This document shows positions 35,536-46,435 of a DNA stretch of 64,000 bases, one piece after another. Each line of letters opens with the position of its first letter. Positions within the stretch are counted from its first letter, which is position 1. The stretch spans positions 186,001 through 250,000 of the forward strand of contig JANFAH010000060.1 of NCBI GenBank assembly GCA_024663395.1, in the 5' to 3' direction. The notes under the pieces were generated by a model that had not been told where the DNA came from, made no database searches, and was given only the letters and a program-made list of their open reading frames with translations. The DNA is from Pisolithus tinctorius (Eukaryota > Basidiomycota > Agaricomycetes > Boletales > Pisolithaceae). Position numbers and translations under genes: made by a program.

Positions 35536-35697
35536 TGAGGGGCAACGCTGCCACCAGGCAGCCAGACGGTGTAATGAGCGTAGCGATAACGACGTCGAGA
35601 ATTTGGTGGAAGACGACAACTCACAAGCAATTACTGTATTATCCCTGCAGCCTTGTCCTGTAGTACAAATTTTGAAGTGGACAGGCAAGTTCGTCAA

Positions 35698-35787
35698 GCT
35701 GATATGGCCGAGTCGTTAAGGCGAGTGATTTGAATTCTCAACATCACTTGGGCATTGCCCGCGTAGGTTCAAATCCTGCTGTCAGCG
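35698..35787 (+). tRNA. tRNA-Ser (anticodon UGA) with an 8-nt intron
   Basis: A full cloverleaf can be drawn. The acceptor stem is 35698-35704 with 35780-35786, discriminator G at 35787. The D arm is 35707-35722. The anticodon stem is 35724-35728 with 35744-35748, and the anticodon TGA lies at 35731-35733. The 3' half of the stem only pairs if 8 nt (about 35735-35742) are removed, exactly at the canonical intron site between positions 37 and 38. A long variable arm (GGGC/GCCC, 35750-35760) marks it as class II serine. The T arm is 35763-35779 with GGTTCAAATCC as B box; TGGCCGAGTCGTTAAGG is the A box. A T run from 35791 fits Pol III termination. Confidence 0.95.
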
Positions 35788-35874
35788 AATCTTTTTTGGC
35801 TTTTTTGTATTTTCTATGGCTAGACGGTCTGGCATGACCAGAGGTATGTCTAACCATTGTCACTCATTCGCACG

Positions 35875-37018
35875 ATGATCGAAACGATATACATCGCTAG
35901 GCATGGTCAGCACCACAAACCAACCGACCCAGCTGACATAGCTCACTTGTCATGGTTTTCAGGTTTTCGATCAAACTGGGTTGACCCCAACTGGTCTGTG
36001 TTGTCTACCAGTTCGTTGCTGGGCTGCACTGACGAACTGCTGCAGCGGATCTCCTACGGGCCTTCCAAGAGATTATCCCTTGGCGGCGTACGGAGAGGTG
36101 ATTGTCGCAACCTAGATATGTATACAGCACCAGGGGTGCCAGTTCACGATTTCCCCCCCAGACTCAAGCACAGGAACTCGCTGCATACTTTCAAGCCCTC
36201 CCTGTGTCAAACCGACCAACCGCGATATTCTCTTCCCCATACTGTATGTCGCACTGACCTCCCCTCCCCCAACTTGTCTCTGATGGTCGATCGCTTACCT
36301 AGATCGCTGCATTCAAACGGCGTTACCTACAGCTTTGGCCCTAAATCTGCCGATTTACACTGAGCATGGTGGGTATTCAAAACTGTGCCCGACTCGGAAA
36401 AGTGACCACTGAGTGCTCAGGCATCGCTGAGTGGTACTCTCCTGTTGTACCTGGGACAGGTTTACACCCCCGTCCAAAGATCGCCTCTGAACTGAAAGCC
36501 TACTTCACTGAGATTGATCCGTCGTGGTCTTCCGTTTGGTATCCCTCTCGCAAGGGTGAAGACGTGGACCAGGTTCATGCTCGTGTCAACGGATTTCTCG
36601 AGCTCTTCGTTCCCGAGGTCGAAAGACGATTCTCTGACAAACACAAGTGCATTTTGTTGTTTTCCCATGCAGCCACGATCATTGCACTATGTAGGGGTCT
36701 CCTAGCCCAACCCGACATGCCACTCAGGGTAGGCTGTTGTTCCATCTCCGTGTTTACTCGGAAACCAGGTGCAGTCGGTATCGTGGGTGCCTGGGAACCT
36801 AAATTGCTGGCAAATGGAGACCACTTGAAGGATGGGGCCTCGCGAGACTGGGGCTTTGAAGATATTCACACCTTCAACGGAAAGGTATACAGAAACTGAG
36901 CGAATTACACCGTCTTATTGATCGAAATTTCTAGGTAATCAACCATGTCGGCATTCCTGGTACAGAGCACCTGGCGGACGACACGTGTGGACCACAAATA
37001 CAACGTAGTTCCCTTTGA
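35875..37018 (+). CDS. Histidine phosphatase-fold protein, TFIIIC tau55 (Tfc7)-like
   Basis: The family includes the N-terminal phosphatase-like domain of the Pol III factor TFIIIC subunit Tfc7 and related fungal phosphoglycerate-mutase-fold proteins. After the ATG at 35875, exon 1 reads MIETIYIARHG, with the catalytic RHG motif. Spliced exons give FRSNWVDPNW, SPTGLPRDYPLAAYGE, IAEWYSPVVPGTGLHPRP, DPSWSSVWYPSRKGEDVDQV, HARVNGFLELFVPE, and the second histidine in CILLFSHAATIIALCRGLL. The end is KDGASRDWGFEDIHTFNGK followed by a last exon (NHVGIPGTEH). Five or six short introns. It lies 87 bp downstream of a Pol III tRNA gene on the same strand, which is curious given the Tfc7 resemblance but is probably chance. 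Confidence 0.82.
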
Positions 37019-37169
37019 ACTATACCCCACCCATGACAGAGGAACTAGATTTCTATCGACTCAATAGCTAATATACCTACTCGTCGGAACAGGGCTTAAA
37101 AGATGCGAGTCTGTTTCTAGATGTGCAGTCTATTACAAGAAGGATCCGTTGATACACCGTTTTCGTTGT

Positions 37170-38527
37170 CTACAAGAAAGACACGTATGCACTGGCGTAA
37201 CTTACACTAGAGTCCCTAAGATTCTGACATTTACTGCTTTGCTCGTAGTGCACCCACTCGACCTTTGGGTGTTTACCATGCTTCTCGAGCTCCATGAGGG
37301 CTCCAAGGAGCACACCAATCGGATGTCTGCCACATATTGTATTCCCTGTACGGTCGAGGTAGTCCGAGAACTTTTTATGAGACTGGGCCGCAGGTGTTTC
37401 TACCTCTGGCGTTGGGCGAATAGTCAAGATGTCCGTGGCTTCGTGGTCGAGGTCGGAAATAGAGGCGTAGATCGGCCTCTGTGAGAAATTATACTGCTGT
37501 GGGCCAGAGCTCCTGAGGCGCACACCTGCAACTTCACTGGGGAGAGGCTCTGGATAGTAAAACGTGTATCGGAAACGAGTGCCCCTAAACGACAGTCAGC
37601 ATGGCATCAGTGCGAGGTAAAATCCCCCACCAGTGGCAAAAGTCACTGGAGATGACGAAGAAGTTTTCCGGATCGGCTAGATAAGGAGCCAAAATGCGAC
37701 CATAATCTATTTCTTGAGCTCTGTCAATCGCTCCCACCAATATGGGCACCACTGTGATGTTGCTACTGCATAAATAACATCAGAAAGAGCGGGCGAGAAA
37801 GAGAGGCGTTTGCTGACTCTTGAAATACATGATAGATGTATGGTAAATGCATCTCGATGCTGTGTTCGTCTTCGTCCGTATCTAAACTCATTGTCTTGAA
37901 CTTGCCAGTTTTCAATAACTCATCGTTAACTAGGTGATGTCTTGAAATGAATTTACAGAAAGTGTAAAATCCCCTCACCCTCTTTATCGATGCTTAATTT
38001 ACCCAGAGGCGTCTCATAATAATCGCAACCAGAAACGTCGCATCGCGTGAGGTATACATGATGAGAGGGGCCAAGAATGAAGACGCGTTTGCTGTGAGAG
38101 GATTGTCAACGCAAGCTCCTGAACACTGGAACTACTTACATCCCGGTTGTATCGATGGTCTTATACGCCCAAGCGGCTGCACGTCCCGAGTACGAATAGC
38201 CGGCATGTCTGGATAAGAAAGTCGTCAACGTGTTGGCGATTCTCTGATCAGCACGATGGAAGCGCACGGTCCGATGATTGCTTTGCATCCTGCGATAGGT
38301 GGCTCGAACTCCTGCTCCTCCATGGGTTTGACGGCTGCAAGCCATCCACTCAATTCCTGACCGAGCCGATAACCTGGAGCATATCTCATTGTACGTGAGA
38401 GATCCCGATGATCCACGGAACACACCATTTCCTGTGTACCATGAATCGGCGTGTGTCGCACGGCTTCGAAGAAAGGGGTGAGTGGCAGCAAGGCGTGCTT
38501 GAAAGGGCCTTACCGATGGCCGCCCAT
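37170..38527 (-). CDS. MEMO1-family protein (yeast Mho1-like)
   Basis: MEMO1/Mho1 proteins have the fold of extradiol dioxygenases and have been linked to copper/redox control and cell motility. The start needs a 14-nt first exon (ATG at 38527, 38514-38527). It is spliced to [12 protein letters not shown], the conserved HAGSWY-type opening with Gly changed to Asp, and then to [12 protein letters not shown]. Next come [20 protein letters not shown] (metal-ligand His), [12 protein letters not shown] text with [69 protein letters not shown] and [18 protein letters not shown]. The end is [20 protein letters not shown]. Metal-site histidines and cysteine are kept. It is convergent with the Tfc7-like gene. 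Confidence 0.9.
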
Positions 38528-38741
38528 GACAATGGTCGACTGTGGTGAACGGGAGGTGACTTTACGGAGGAGCTGGGAGAGAAAGAACCACATCTGGCTT
38601 TCAGGGGACATACTAGATTTGGGAGAATTGTACATAGAAGCAAGCCATAGGAGAATGAAATATAGAAAATTGCACGCGAGCATATTTGCATGTCGACTAT
38701 CTCCTACATATGGGAATGGATACAGGAGAGTGAATAACCAT

Positions 38742-39293
38742 CTACTCCTCTGACCGCAGCCGTGCTGCAGGGTTCGTCACCTTGACACCGAGAGCCTTTG
38801 CCCTAGGACGAAACTTGCGTCAGAATGCAATGATGCGGATTGGCAAACCAGAGTCACCTCTCAAGAATCAGAGCACGGTTTCGACTGCTGACGTTGTGTG
38901 CAATCTCTGCGGCATAACTTTTGTTGTGCATGAGAAGGATATCAACCTCCTTCACGTTGCTGACAAGGAATTTCTTGAGGCCACTGGGCATTAGGTGGCG
39001 GGTCTAAGGAGAGCGACGGATGTACAGCTGAGTGCGAGAAGCTTGGAACGGATATCGTACCTTCTTGTTACTGCCATAGCCGATCTTAGGCATGGGGAGT
39101 TGACCCTTGAATCTGCGCCTCACTCTGTTGTCGATACCCTTGGGTTTCCGCCATGCCTCCTTCACGCCGTGATACCGATCAGACTGGTGACGCCTATGCG
39201 AGCAATAAGTGAGTGTGTATCCGAGTTGGCGGGGCAGGTGACGAACTTGAATGCCTTCGTGCGCTTCTTGACAATGGGGATCTTGACGGCCAT
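38742..39293 (-). CDS. RPL32: 60S ribosomal protein eL32
   Basis: The ATG at 39293 opens [16 protein letters not shown]. After three introns the frame continues [79 protein letters not shown] and [19 protein letters not shown], the whole eL32 protein at its usual length of about 130 residues. A 3' splice site (CCCTTGCAG) ending 6 nt before the ATG suggests a leader intron, as in other ribosomal protein genes here. The neighbouring 800 bp upstream separates it from a divergent kinase gene. Confidence 0.96.
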
Positions 39294-40100
39294 GGCGGTC
39301 TGCAAGGGTCGTCAGTATTCAGCGTGATGATACCTCCACAAAACAAGTCCGATCGCGGTACTACATCGCAGCCCAGGTAAGTCCATCCAGCCTGTTTGGA
39401 CAGCAAAGTTTCCCGTGAACCGGATGGAAGTGCGCGATTGCAGTGTTGACCGACGGTAGCGCGAAACACCAAACTGTCATACTCACAGTTTTTTGAGGTT
39501 TGGGTGTCGACGGCTTGCTCGTCCACCAGACGTGCGTTCTCTTTTGGCCGGAAGAGGGTTCAGATAAACAAATGTCAACAAAGCGCGTGGCTGTGCTGTG
39601 GGTTTGCCAAGCTCTGCTTCACTCTGCCCGCGACAACCTTACAGTCTTACACGGTGCTGTGATGGGTCACTGCGTGGGTGTCACCCACAAGATAGTTTGT
39701 CTTCCGTCCCCAAAATGCTCGCTTTGAGTGTTACTCTCGGCATTAGGTTCCACCGATCAATAACGGTCCCGTTTGAACTGCTACCTTGTGTTCCTTGCAC
39801 TCCACAATATTATGTCCATCCCACCACATTCAACAAGTGTGCCTTCCCCGGTGTTTTTCTGGATTACCATTGTCGCACCGCCCGAAGCGCTGGTGGCGAT
39901 TGGTGCTGTGATTGCTGGTTTGGGCACGATTGAAATGAGTTTCAGAACGTGATATAATGGCAGGGATGAGCGTGAGAATCGATGATGGGGTACTGGTGAA
40001 ATCAAAAAGCCCACCGCCATCGCATCCTCTCTCGCTGTGGGCGCCCTTGGCTTCTGCTTTCCCCCCCTGCGCGCGTGCCAGTTTATACACTCAAGCCTTC
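39294..40100. promoter_or_regulatory. Divergent upstream region of RPL32 and the PAS-kinase-like gene
   Basis: About 800 bp. On the reverse strand it probably contains a leader intron and 5' exon of RPL32. Forward frames near 39500-39930 look random. An in-frame ATG at 39957 could extend the kinase by 48 residues of low conservation. No repeats noticed. Confidence 0.4.
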
Positions 40101-42034
40101 ATGCTGGCCGAGTCTACTTTCGACCGGACTTTTGATGATGATGACTGGCTTGCCCCCGCTCCATCCAAATTGCACAGGACGGCAAGCGTCGGCAATAGCT
40201 GGGGTGTTACCTACGTAGGGCGTGGTTTCGATTGGAGTACGAAGGACGACGATCATACGGAAGATATCCCCAGCCTAGATCCCCACGCGCTGCCCGACGA
40301 GTCGCTGAAAAGCGAACCTGTTAGTTCATCCAGCTCAGTGCAACGATCACCGGTAGCTTCTCCCATGCTGATCGTGCCCTCGTCCTCTCAACCATCTCGT
40401 CCCACCGACCTCGGACCGCTGATCGTACAGCCTTCGCCGTCGGCTCCGCAATTCTTCGCATCGTCCCCAGTGGCAGACTCTCCAGCTTCCTTCCAGGCTC
40501 CTTCCTCCCTCAGATCTCACAGTCCCTTGTCTACCTATCATTCGAATGCACCCAATGCACGCCGCCCCTCTCTTTCGCGATCTCCCACTCTCCCGCGCCC
40601 CCGACGGCGGTCCTCGCAGCAGCGTGTCTCTCTCATAGCCGGACGGGTCTCCATTGCACCTATCGAACCACATTCTCCTCTTCCAATGCCACAGATACTA
40701 CATCGCACGGGTAGCTCCACAAACTTGCTCTCGTCTGTGGCTAGTACAAGGGCTCCTTCGCCTGTGCACGATATAGTTCCAAGTAAAAAAACGATATCAG
40801 ATTTCTTCATTGTCGGAGATTTAGGCCGAGGTGCTTATGGACTTGTCAAACGAGCGCGAGAATGCAACTCAGATGGAACGTCTGGGGTGAGGATGGTCTG
40901 GCATTAAATCAAGTTTATCCACCTCATGCACTCGCAGCAACTTATAGTAATAAAGCAGATCATCAAATCTCGGATTCTCGCTGATTGTTGGAAACGCCAT
41001 CACAAGTATGGCACCATACCGATAGAGATCTTTGTCATGTCCGTCATATCATCCACATCGTACGAGCTTCCTCCCGTTCGTCCATGGAATCCGGGTCGCC
41101 AGCACCACTCCCCACCTAAGACCGGGGAAAACGAATACTGGGAAGAGGGAAGGATTGTCAAAGGACATCCAAACATATGTCCTATACTGGATTTCTTTGA
41201 GGATAACCACTATTACTATCTTGTTCTGCCTTCGACCGTACCCGAACGCCTTCCAGAGCAATCGCCACCCCCAACTGATCTGTTTGATCTAGTCGAAGCC
41301 TACCCGGAAGGCCTTCCCCCGGGCCACATTCGCAGTTACTTGGGCCAACTCGCTGATGCGCTGTGTTTCCTGCATTCCCACGGCATAGGTGAGCGGCTGT
41401 GGACATCTTCATTTCTTCTGTTTTTACCGTCTACGCAGTGCATCGCGATGTCAAGGATGAAAACGTCGTCCTTGGACCAGATGGGACCTGTGTTCTGATT
41501 GATTTTGGCAGCTCTGGGTTAGTCAGAAAGAATGGTTGGGATACATTTAGTGGGACGTAAGTTTATTTGATACTCCATTTCGCACGCGTGTTCACGGACT
41601 GCTTGTAAAGTCTGGATTACGCCGGCCCAGAAATTCTGCGAGGCGAACGTTACTACGGAAAGGAGCAAGATGTTTGGGCCTTTGGGGTCGTTGCATACGT
41701 TCTTCTCGTCGGAGAGTGCCCATTCCACACGGCAGCGCAAGCGCAAGAAGGCTTGGAATCGCCATTCTCGGATGCCTTCATTGCGTTGGACGATCGATGC
41801 GGCGATGAAAAGCAGAGAGTAGGTGAAGAAGAGGATGGGGGCGGAGCGCTAGGGGATGCTGCGGTGCTGGTAAGGGCATGCCTGCGGGTAGATGTGCAAG
41901 CTCGGCCGACATTCGAAAATATACTTCAATGTCGATTTCTGCGCGGTTATGATGGCTGGGGGATGAAGAGTCCCTATGGGAGTCAACGACCGCTCTCACC
42001 AAAGCCAGGTGCGTTTCCTGCATGTGTCAGCTGA
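40101..42034 (+). CDS. Serine/threonine kinase, PAS-kinase (PSK/PASK)-like
   Basis: PAS kinases control sugar partitioning and translation in fungi. The ATG at 40101 ([19 protein letters not shown]) leads a Ser/Pro-rich disordered N-terminus of about 240 residues, in which I see no PAS domain. The kinase domain has [20 protein letters not shown] (Gly loop), [14 protein letters not shown] (catalytic Lys), [27 protein letters not shown] (catalytic loop), [10 protein letters not shown] (DFG), [14 protein letters not shown] and [20 protein letters not shown]. The [11 protein letters not shown] activation segment and the DFGS pattern resemble PASK most. An acidic insertion ([11 protein letters not shown]) splits the last lobe before RPTFENIL. 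Four introns. Kinase catalytic residues are intact. Confidence 0.85.
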
Positions 42035-42439
42035 TTGGAGGCAACGAGTAGTGCATGGGATAGAATGTCATTGGTTGTCCGTATTAATTTCAAGCCGCTT
42101 CCACCTGTTTGGTTGATAGTATGTATTTATCACAGCACCACCCTGTCGGCCTCGTATCAAGCTTGCATCTACATTACAATCGTCACATCATGTCTTACTG
42201 TTACTTGTAGCTAGCATCACAGCCACATCGAAGGAGTCATTCATCGCTTACTAAACATCTCGGGTGGCGCCGAGCGGAGTTGAAGAGTTATATCAGTTTA
42301 TCATCAAAAAATCGATATCGATAAAATTTTTCGATGCGGAAAGGGTATAATTATTAGCAAACGCCCTCTTGATCTCTCTTTCTTTCATACCACCACATCC
42401 TCTCCCTTCTTCACTTTTTCTTTCTTTCTGTACTGTTAA
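42035..42439 (+). promoter_or_regulatory. TEF1 promoter and untranslated leader
   Basis: The region upstream of TEF1 holds a perfect palindrome ATCGATATCGAT at 42311-42322, a TATA-like TATAATTATT starting at 42346, and a long pyrimidine-rich run (42365-42430). The last is typical for strong fungal promoters and transcription starts. Confidence 0.55.
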
Positions 42440-42571
42440 GTGAGTATCGTCGTCGTCGTCGTTTTCTTTTCTACATCAATCTGTATATTCTGTTTCTTGT
42501 ACCCCTCCATCGTTATCCAAATCATCATCCGCCGCCCTGTCGTCGTATACTGACACATTATTTCTTTGTAG
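42440..42571 (+). other. Leader (5' UTR) intron of TEF1
   Basis: A GTGAGT donor at 42440 and a pyrimidine-rich acceptor ending TTTGTAG at 42571, with a branch-like ACTGAC, flank 132 nt just before the TEF1 start codon. Leader introns at this place are usual in basidiomycete TEF1 genes. Confidence 0.8.
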
Positions 42572-42583
42572 AAATACATCAAA

Positions 42584-44335
42584 ATGGGAAAGGAAAAGAC
42601 CCACGTTAACGTCGTCGGTAAGTGTTCTTTGATCTGCCCATCGGGTTGCGATCTGACTCGATCACAAGTCATCGGCCACGTCGATTCCGGAAAATCAACC
42701 ACCACTGGCCACTTGATCTACAAGTGCGGTGGTATCGATAAGCGTACCATCGAGAAATTCGAGAAGGAAGCCGCTGAACTCGGCAAAGGCTCCTTCAAAT
42801 ATGGTGGGTCTCTCAGTGACCTGGACCAGCTTCGCATCATAAACTCATCCGATCCTGATAGCATGGGTACTTGATAAGCTCAAGGCTGAGCGTGAGCGTG
42901 GTATCACGATCGATATCGCCCTCTGGAAGTTCGAGACACCAAAATACATGGTCACTGTACGTATCGATTTCTTCCTTACGCGATCTTGGTTACCGATCGC
43001 GGAATTTTTTGTAGGTCATTGATGCCCCTGGACACCGTGACTTCATCAAAAACATGATCACCGGTACCTCCCAGGCTGACTGTGCCATTCTTATCATTGC
43101 CGCTGGTACTGGTGAGTTTGAGGCGGGTATCTCCAAGGATGGTCAGACCCGTGAGCACGCCCTTTTGGCGTTCACGCTCGGTGTCCGCCAGCTCATTGTT
43201 GCCGTCAACAAGATGGATACTACCAAGGTACGTTTTGCCCTTCGATTGCCTCTATTCGAGCGTTTACGAGATATCATTAGTGGAGCGAGGACCGTTTCAA
43301 TGAAATCGTCAAGGAAACTTCGACTTTCATTAAGAAAGTTGGCTACAACCCCAAAGCCGTTGCATTCGTCCCTATTTCGGGCTGGCACGGTGACAACATG
43401 TTGGAAGACTCCACCAAGTATGCTTATCTCTTTTTGTCGCAAACCGATTCTCATCCGTTGAATAGCATGCCATGGTACAAAGGTTGGACCAAGGAAACCA
43501 AAGGTGGTGTCGTCAAGGGCAAGACCCTTCTTGATGCCATCGACGCCATCGAGCCCCCCGTTCGTCCTTCTGACAAGCCTCTCCGGCTTCCTCTCCAGGA
43601 TGTCTACAAGATTGGTGGTATCGGCACAGTACCAGTAGGCCGTGTCGAGACTGGTGTCATCAAGGCTGGCATGGTCGTCACGTTTGCACCTTCGAACGTT
43701 ACCACTGAAGTCAAGTCCGTCGAAATGCACCACGAGCAGCTTGTTGAGGGTGTTCCTGGTGATAACGTCGGTTTCAACGTCAAGTATGTAATTTCGACAG
43801 GTTGAGGGAATTACTTGTTGACCTCGCCCATAGGAACGTCTCTGTCAAGGATATTCGTCGTGGTAACGTCGCCTCCGACTCCAAGAACGACCCCGCCAAG
43901 GAGGCTTCATCTTTCACTGCTCAGGTCATTGTCCTCAACCACCCTGGCCAGATCGGTGCTGGCTACGCTCCTGTGCTTGATTGCCACACCGCCCACATCG
44001 CCTGCAAGTTTGCCGAGCTCATCGAGAAGATTGACCGTCGGAGTGGCAAGTCGCTTGAGCAGGCTCCTAAATTTGTCAAGTCCGGTGATGCTTGCATCGT
44101 GAAACTTGTTCCATCCAAACCCATGTGTGTGGAGTCCTACAACGAGTACCCACCTCTCGGTCGTTTCGCCGTCCGTGACATGAGACAGACTGTCGCTGTC
44201 GGTGTCATCAAATCCGTCGAGAAGACTGACAAAACTGGAAAGAGTATGTCCCTGTATTTCCCCCTATCGCCCCGTTCATGGTTGACCGTATTTCCAGTGA
44301 CCAAGTCTGCGGAGAAGGCCACCAAGAAGAAGTAA
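42584..44335 (+). CDS. TEF1: Translation elongation factor 1-alpha
   Basis: eEF1A delivers aminoacyl-tRNA to the ribosome as a GTP complex. Exon 1 (ATG at 42584) gives [11 protein letters not shown]; splicing restores the P-loop [20 protein letters not shown]. Other G motifs are intact: [12 protein letters not shown] and [10 protein letters not shown]. Switch I has [17 protein letters not shown]. Domains 2 and 3 include [55 protein letters not shown] and [20 protein letters not shown]. The end is [10 protein letters not shown]. Seven or eight introns, several with long pyrimidine tracts. Length about 460 residues, as normal. Strong bias to C-ending codons fits high expression. Confidence 0.98.
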
Positions 44336-44708
44336 ACGATTGTAGAAGTAGTGTATCGATCTTCTTTGTTTTTCTCTGTTTCCTTAGTTTTACTTCTCGG
44401 TATACATACCTGCATATCTGTAAGCACATCAATGAAGATAGCGGGATGTAGTATTCCCCGCCCACGAAAGCGCTCGAATCAAAACAATCACAACCTCGGA
44501 AAGAGGTGGCAAAGAATGACAGTACGACACGAGCAAGTCAGGGTGAGAAGTTTTAGGACTGTTCAAGAAACATCGTGCAAACACGTTCTACATAACCGCT
44601 GAATGTGACTCACATACCGTGTGCGACGATCCCAGCGAAACCACATCTGGTTCCCAATATTACTGTAATTACTCTGCTTACAATCGACACGGTCTCCTCA
44701 GCCGACTC
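44336..44708. other. Convergent intergenic region
   Basis: About 370 bp between the TEF1 stop and the stop of the dienelactone hydrolase-like gene. I see only presumed 3' untranslated sequence. Confidence 0.45.
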
Positions 44709-46159
44709 CTAACAAACATGTTCCAACTTCTCCCCCTCGTTGATCCTTGGCCCAAGGTCACGCCCGATGGTCCTCTCGAACACCTCCAGCATGAACGTAA
44801 ACAGCGATCTGGTAAGCGCAGCGTCCCACCTGCCCTTGGACGATTCATCGCGAATAAAGGCGTGTTGTGCTCGCACCTCCAGGAACTGCAGCACGGCGCC
44901 TTGTTAATAGGTCGGTACAGCATAGTATAAGCATACCGAACATAGAACATTTGCGTCCTCGAGTGTTTTCCGAATCAAATCCCGCCCAGAGCGTGGGACA
45001 TGGGTGTCCTAGGGACTTTCACATCAGGAAATGAATGCTGGGGGAAGAAACGTGTTTACCTCCTTGCCGAATATCATCTGCGAATCCATGGGTTGCGTCA
45101 GCAAATCCATAATCCGGCGCGGATAGTACTCACCACTAGTTCCCCCTTTCCGGTCATGTCACCCTTGCGAACAAGCTCTAGCGAGTTGTCCTTCTTTCCC
45201 TTTCCCAGGGTTGCGCAGTGTATATCTGTCGCGAAGAAACATACAGACGATAGAACCCTGGCATCAAACGCAGCCTGTAAAATATTGAGTGTAAAGTTGT
45301 AAAAGCTATACCGATGTGAATACCCGGAAAGCCTAGGTGTAATACGATCAACTCGGAGAAGGATAAGGATCAGAGAGTTACAAACCAAATGTCCACCAAG
45401 ACACATTCCTGTCGCTGGGGAGAGCATGATATACCGATAACAGAGAAAAGGGCGCATCTCTGACCTGCAATGCGACCATTACAGTTTGGGAGCGACGTGA
45501 GTAGGTCGATCGTAAGTGTTGCATCCTAAAGACAAATCCTGCGTAAGGGAAGTGCAGGTGACACCGTCGGCTAACAGTACTTCGTCATAAGCTTCTATGG
45601 TTTTCTCAATCTTCACAGAAGTCATCAGAATATTGGCTAGTGTAGCAACAACAATCTGACCTTGTACCTGTTGCCTCGGTCGGTGCCTGAAAAACGGTGA
45701 TTAGCAGGACGCTGATAGGGGCTTTACAGTACTACCTTCCGTGTCGTACGGGATGGGTTCGGGTCCTTCAAATTCATGGAAACTCGATGGACATGCTGCG
45801 CGACTTAAATGCGTTCCTAAAGATGAGTCGCCGTACGACGCACCAACGACATATCCGTGGCTTGCAATCTGTCCAGCGAACCTCTCCACTGGTCCAGTTA
45901 CTTGATAAATCTCACTACAGCCCAATATTGTCGGTTCCGATAGATCACAGCGACGGGATGAGTGCGTACGTACCTGAAACATACGACACCTGGCCCCGAC
46001 TCTGTCAGTTCTGCTTGGGTCCATCTTGGTGGAGAAACGCACACCTGGGAACTTGGCTTGGGGATAGCCGGGTACCACAGGAGAAATCACGAATATGCGG
46101 ATCGGCCGCTCGTTGCTGAGTTTGCTGGGCACATCGTGATAAGTCTTGGTGATCAACAT
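44709..46159 (-). CDS. Dienelactone hydrolase-family protein
   Basis: An alpha/beta hydrolase of the DLH family; the substrate is unknown. The ATG at 46159 opens MLITKTYHDVPSKLSNERPI, then RIFVISPVVPGYPQAKFPG. A 22-nt exon encoding the core of VVCFS is needed to reach EIYQVTGPVERFAGQIASHG. Next come YVVACPSSFHEFEGPEPIPY, a helical exon, the nucleophile segment ATGMCLGGHLV (Cys in the G-x-C-x-G elbow), FDARVLSSVCFFATDIHCAT, LGKGKKDNSLELVRKGD and FLEVRAQHAFIRDESSKGRW, with the active-site His in AQHAF. The end is NEGEKLEHVC. About eight short introns. The Cys-centred elbow is typical of DLH rather than of lipases. GC-poor introns and codon use look native. Confidence 0.85.
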
Positions 46160-46435
46160 GATGACTTGCAGAACTTGTCACTGTGTAGTAGATGGCTCGT
46201 CCAATCACTTGATCACGTATATATCCGTTGCTTTGTCTTTTTCTTTTGGACCGTGTTCCGTACTTTACCACTAACGGTGTTACTAGGACATCCGACTTGG
46301 CCTGTTCAACAACGCAGATGTCGTAGAACTGGCAGTTGACAGCGACAGGCACAAGTTGACAAGGACACGAACGTGCGACTGTGGTACATATGCAGTTGAA
46401 GGCTGGGCGTATACACTTTTACACTTGACCATCCC

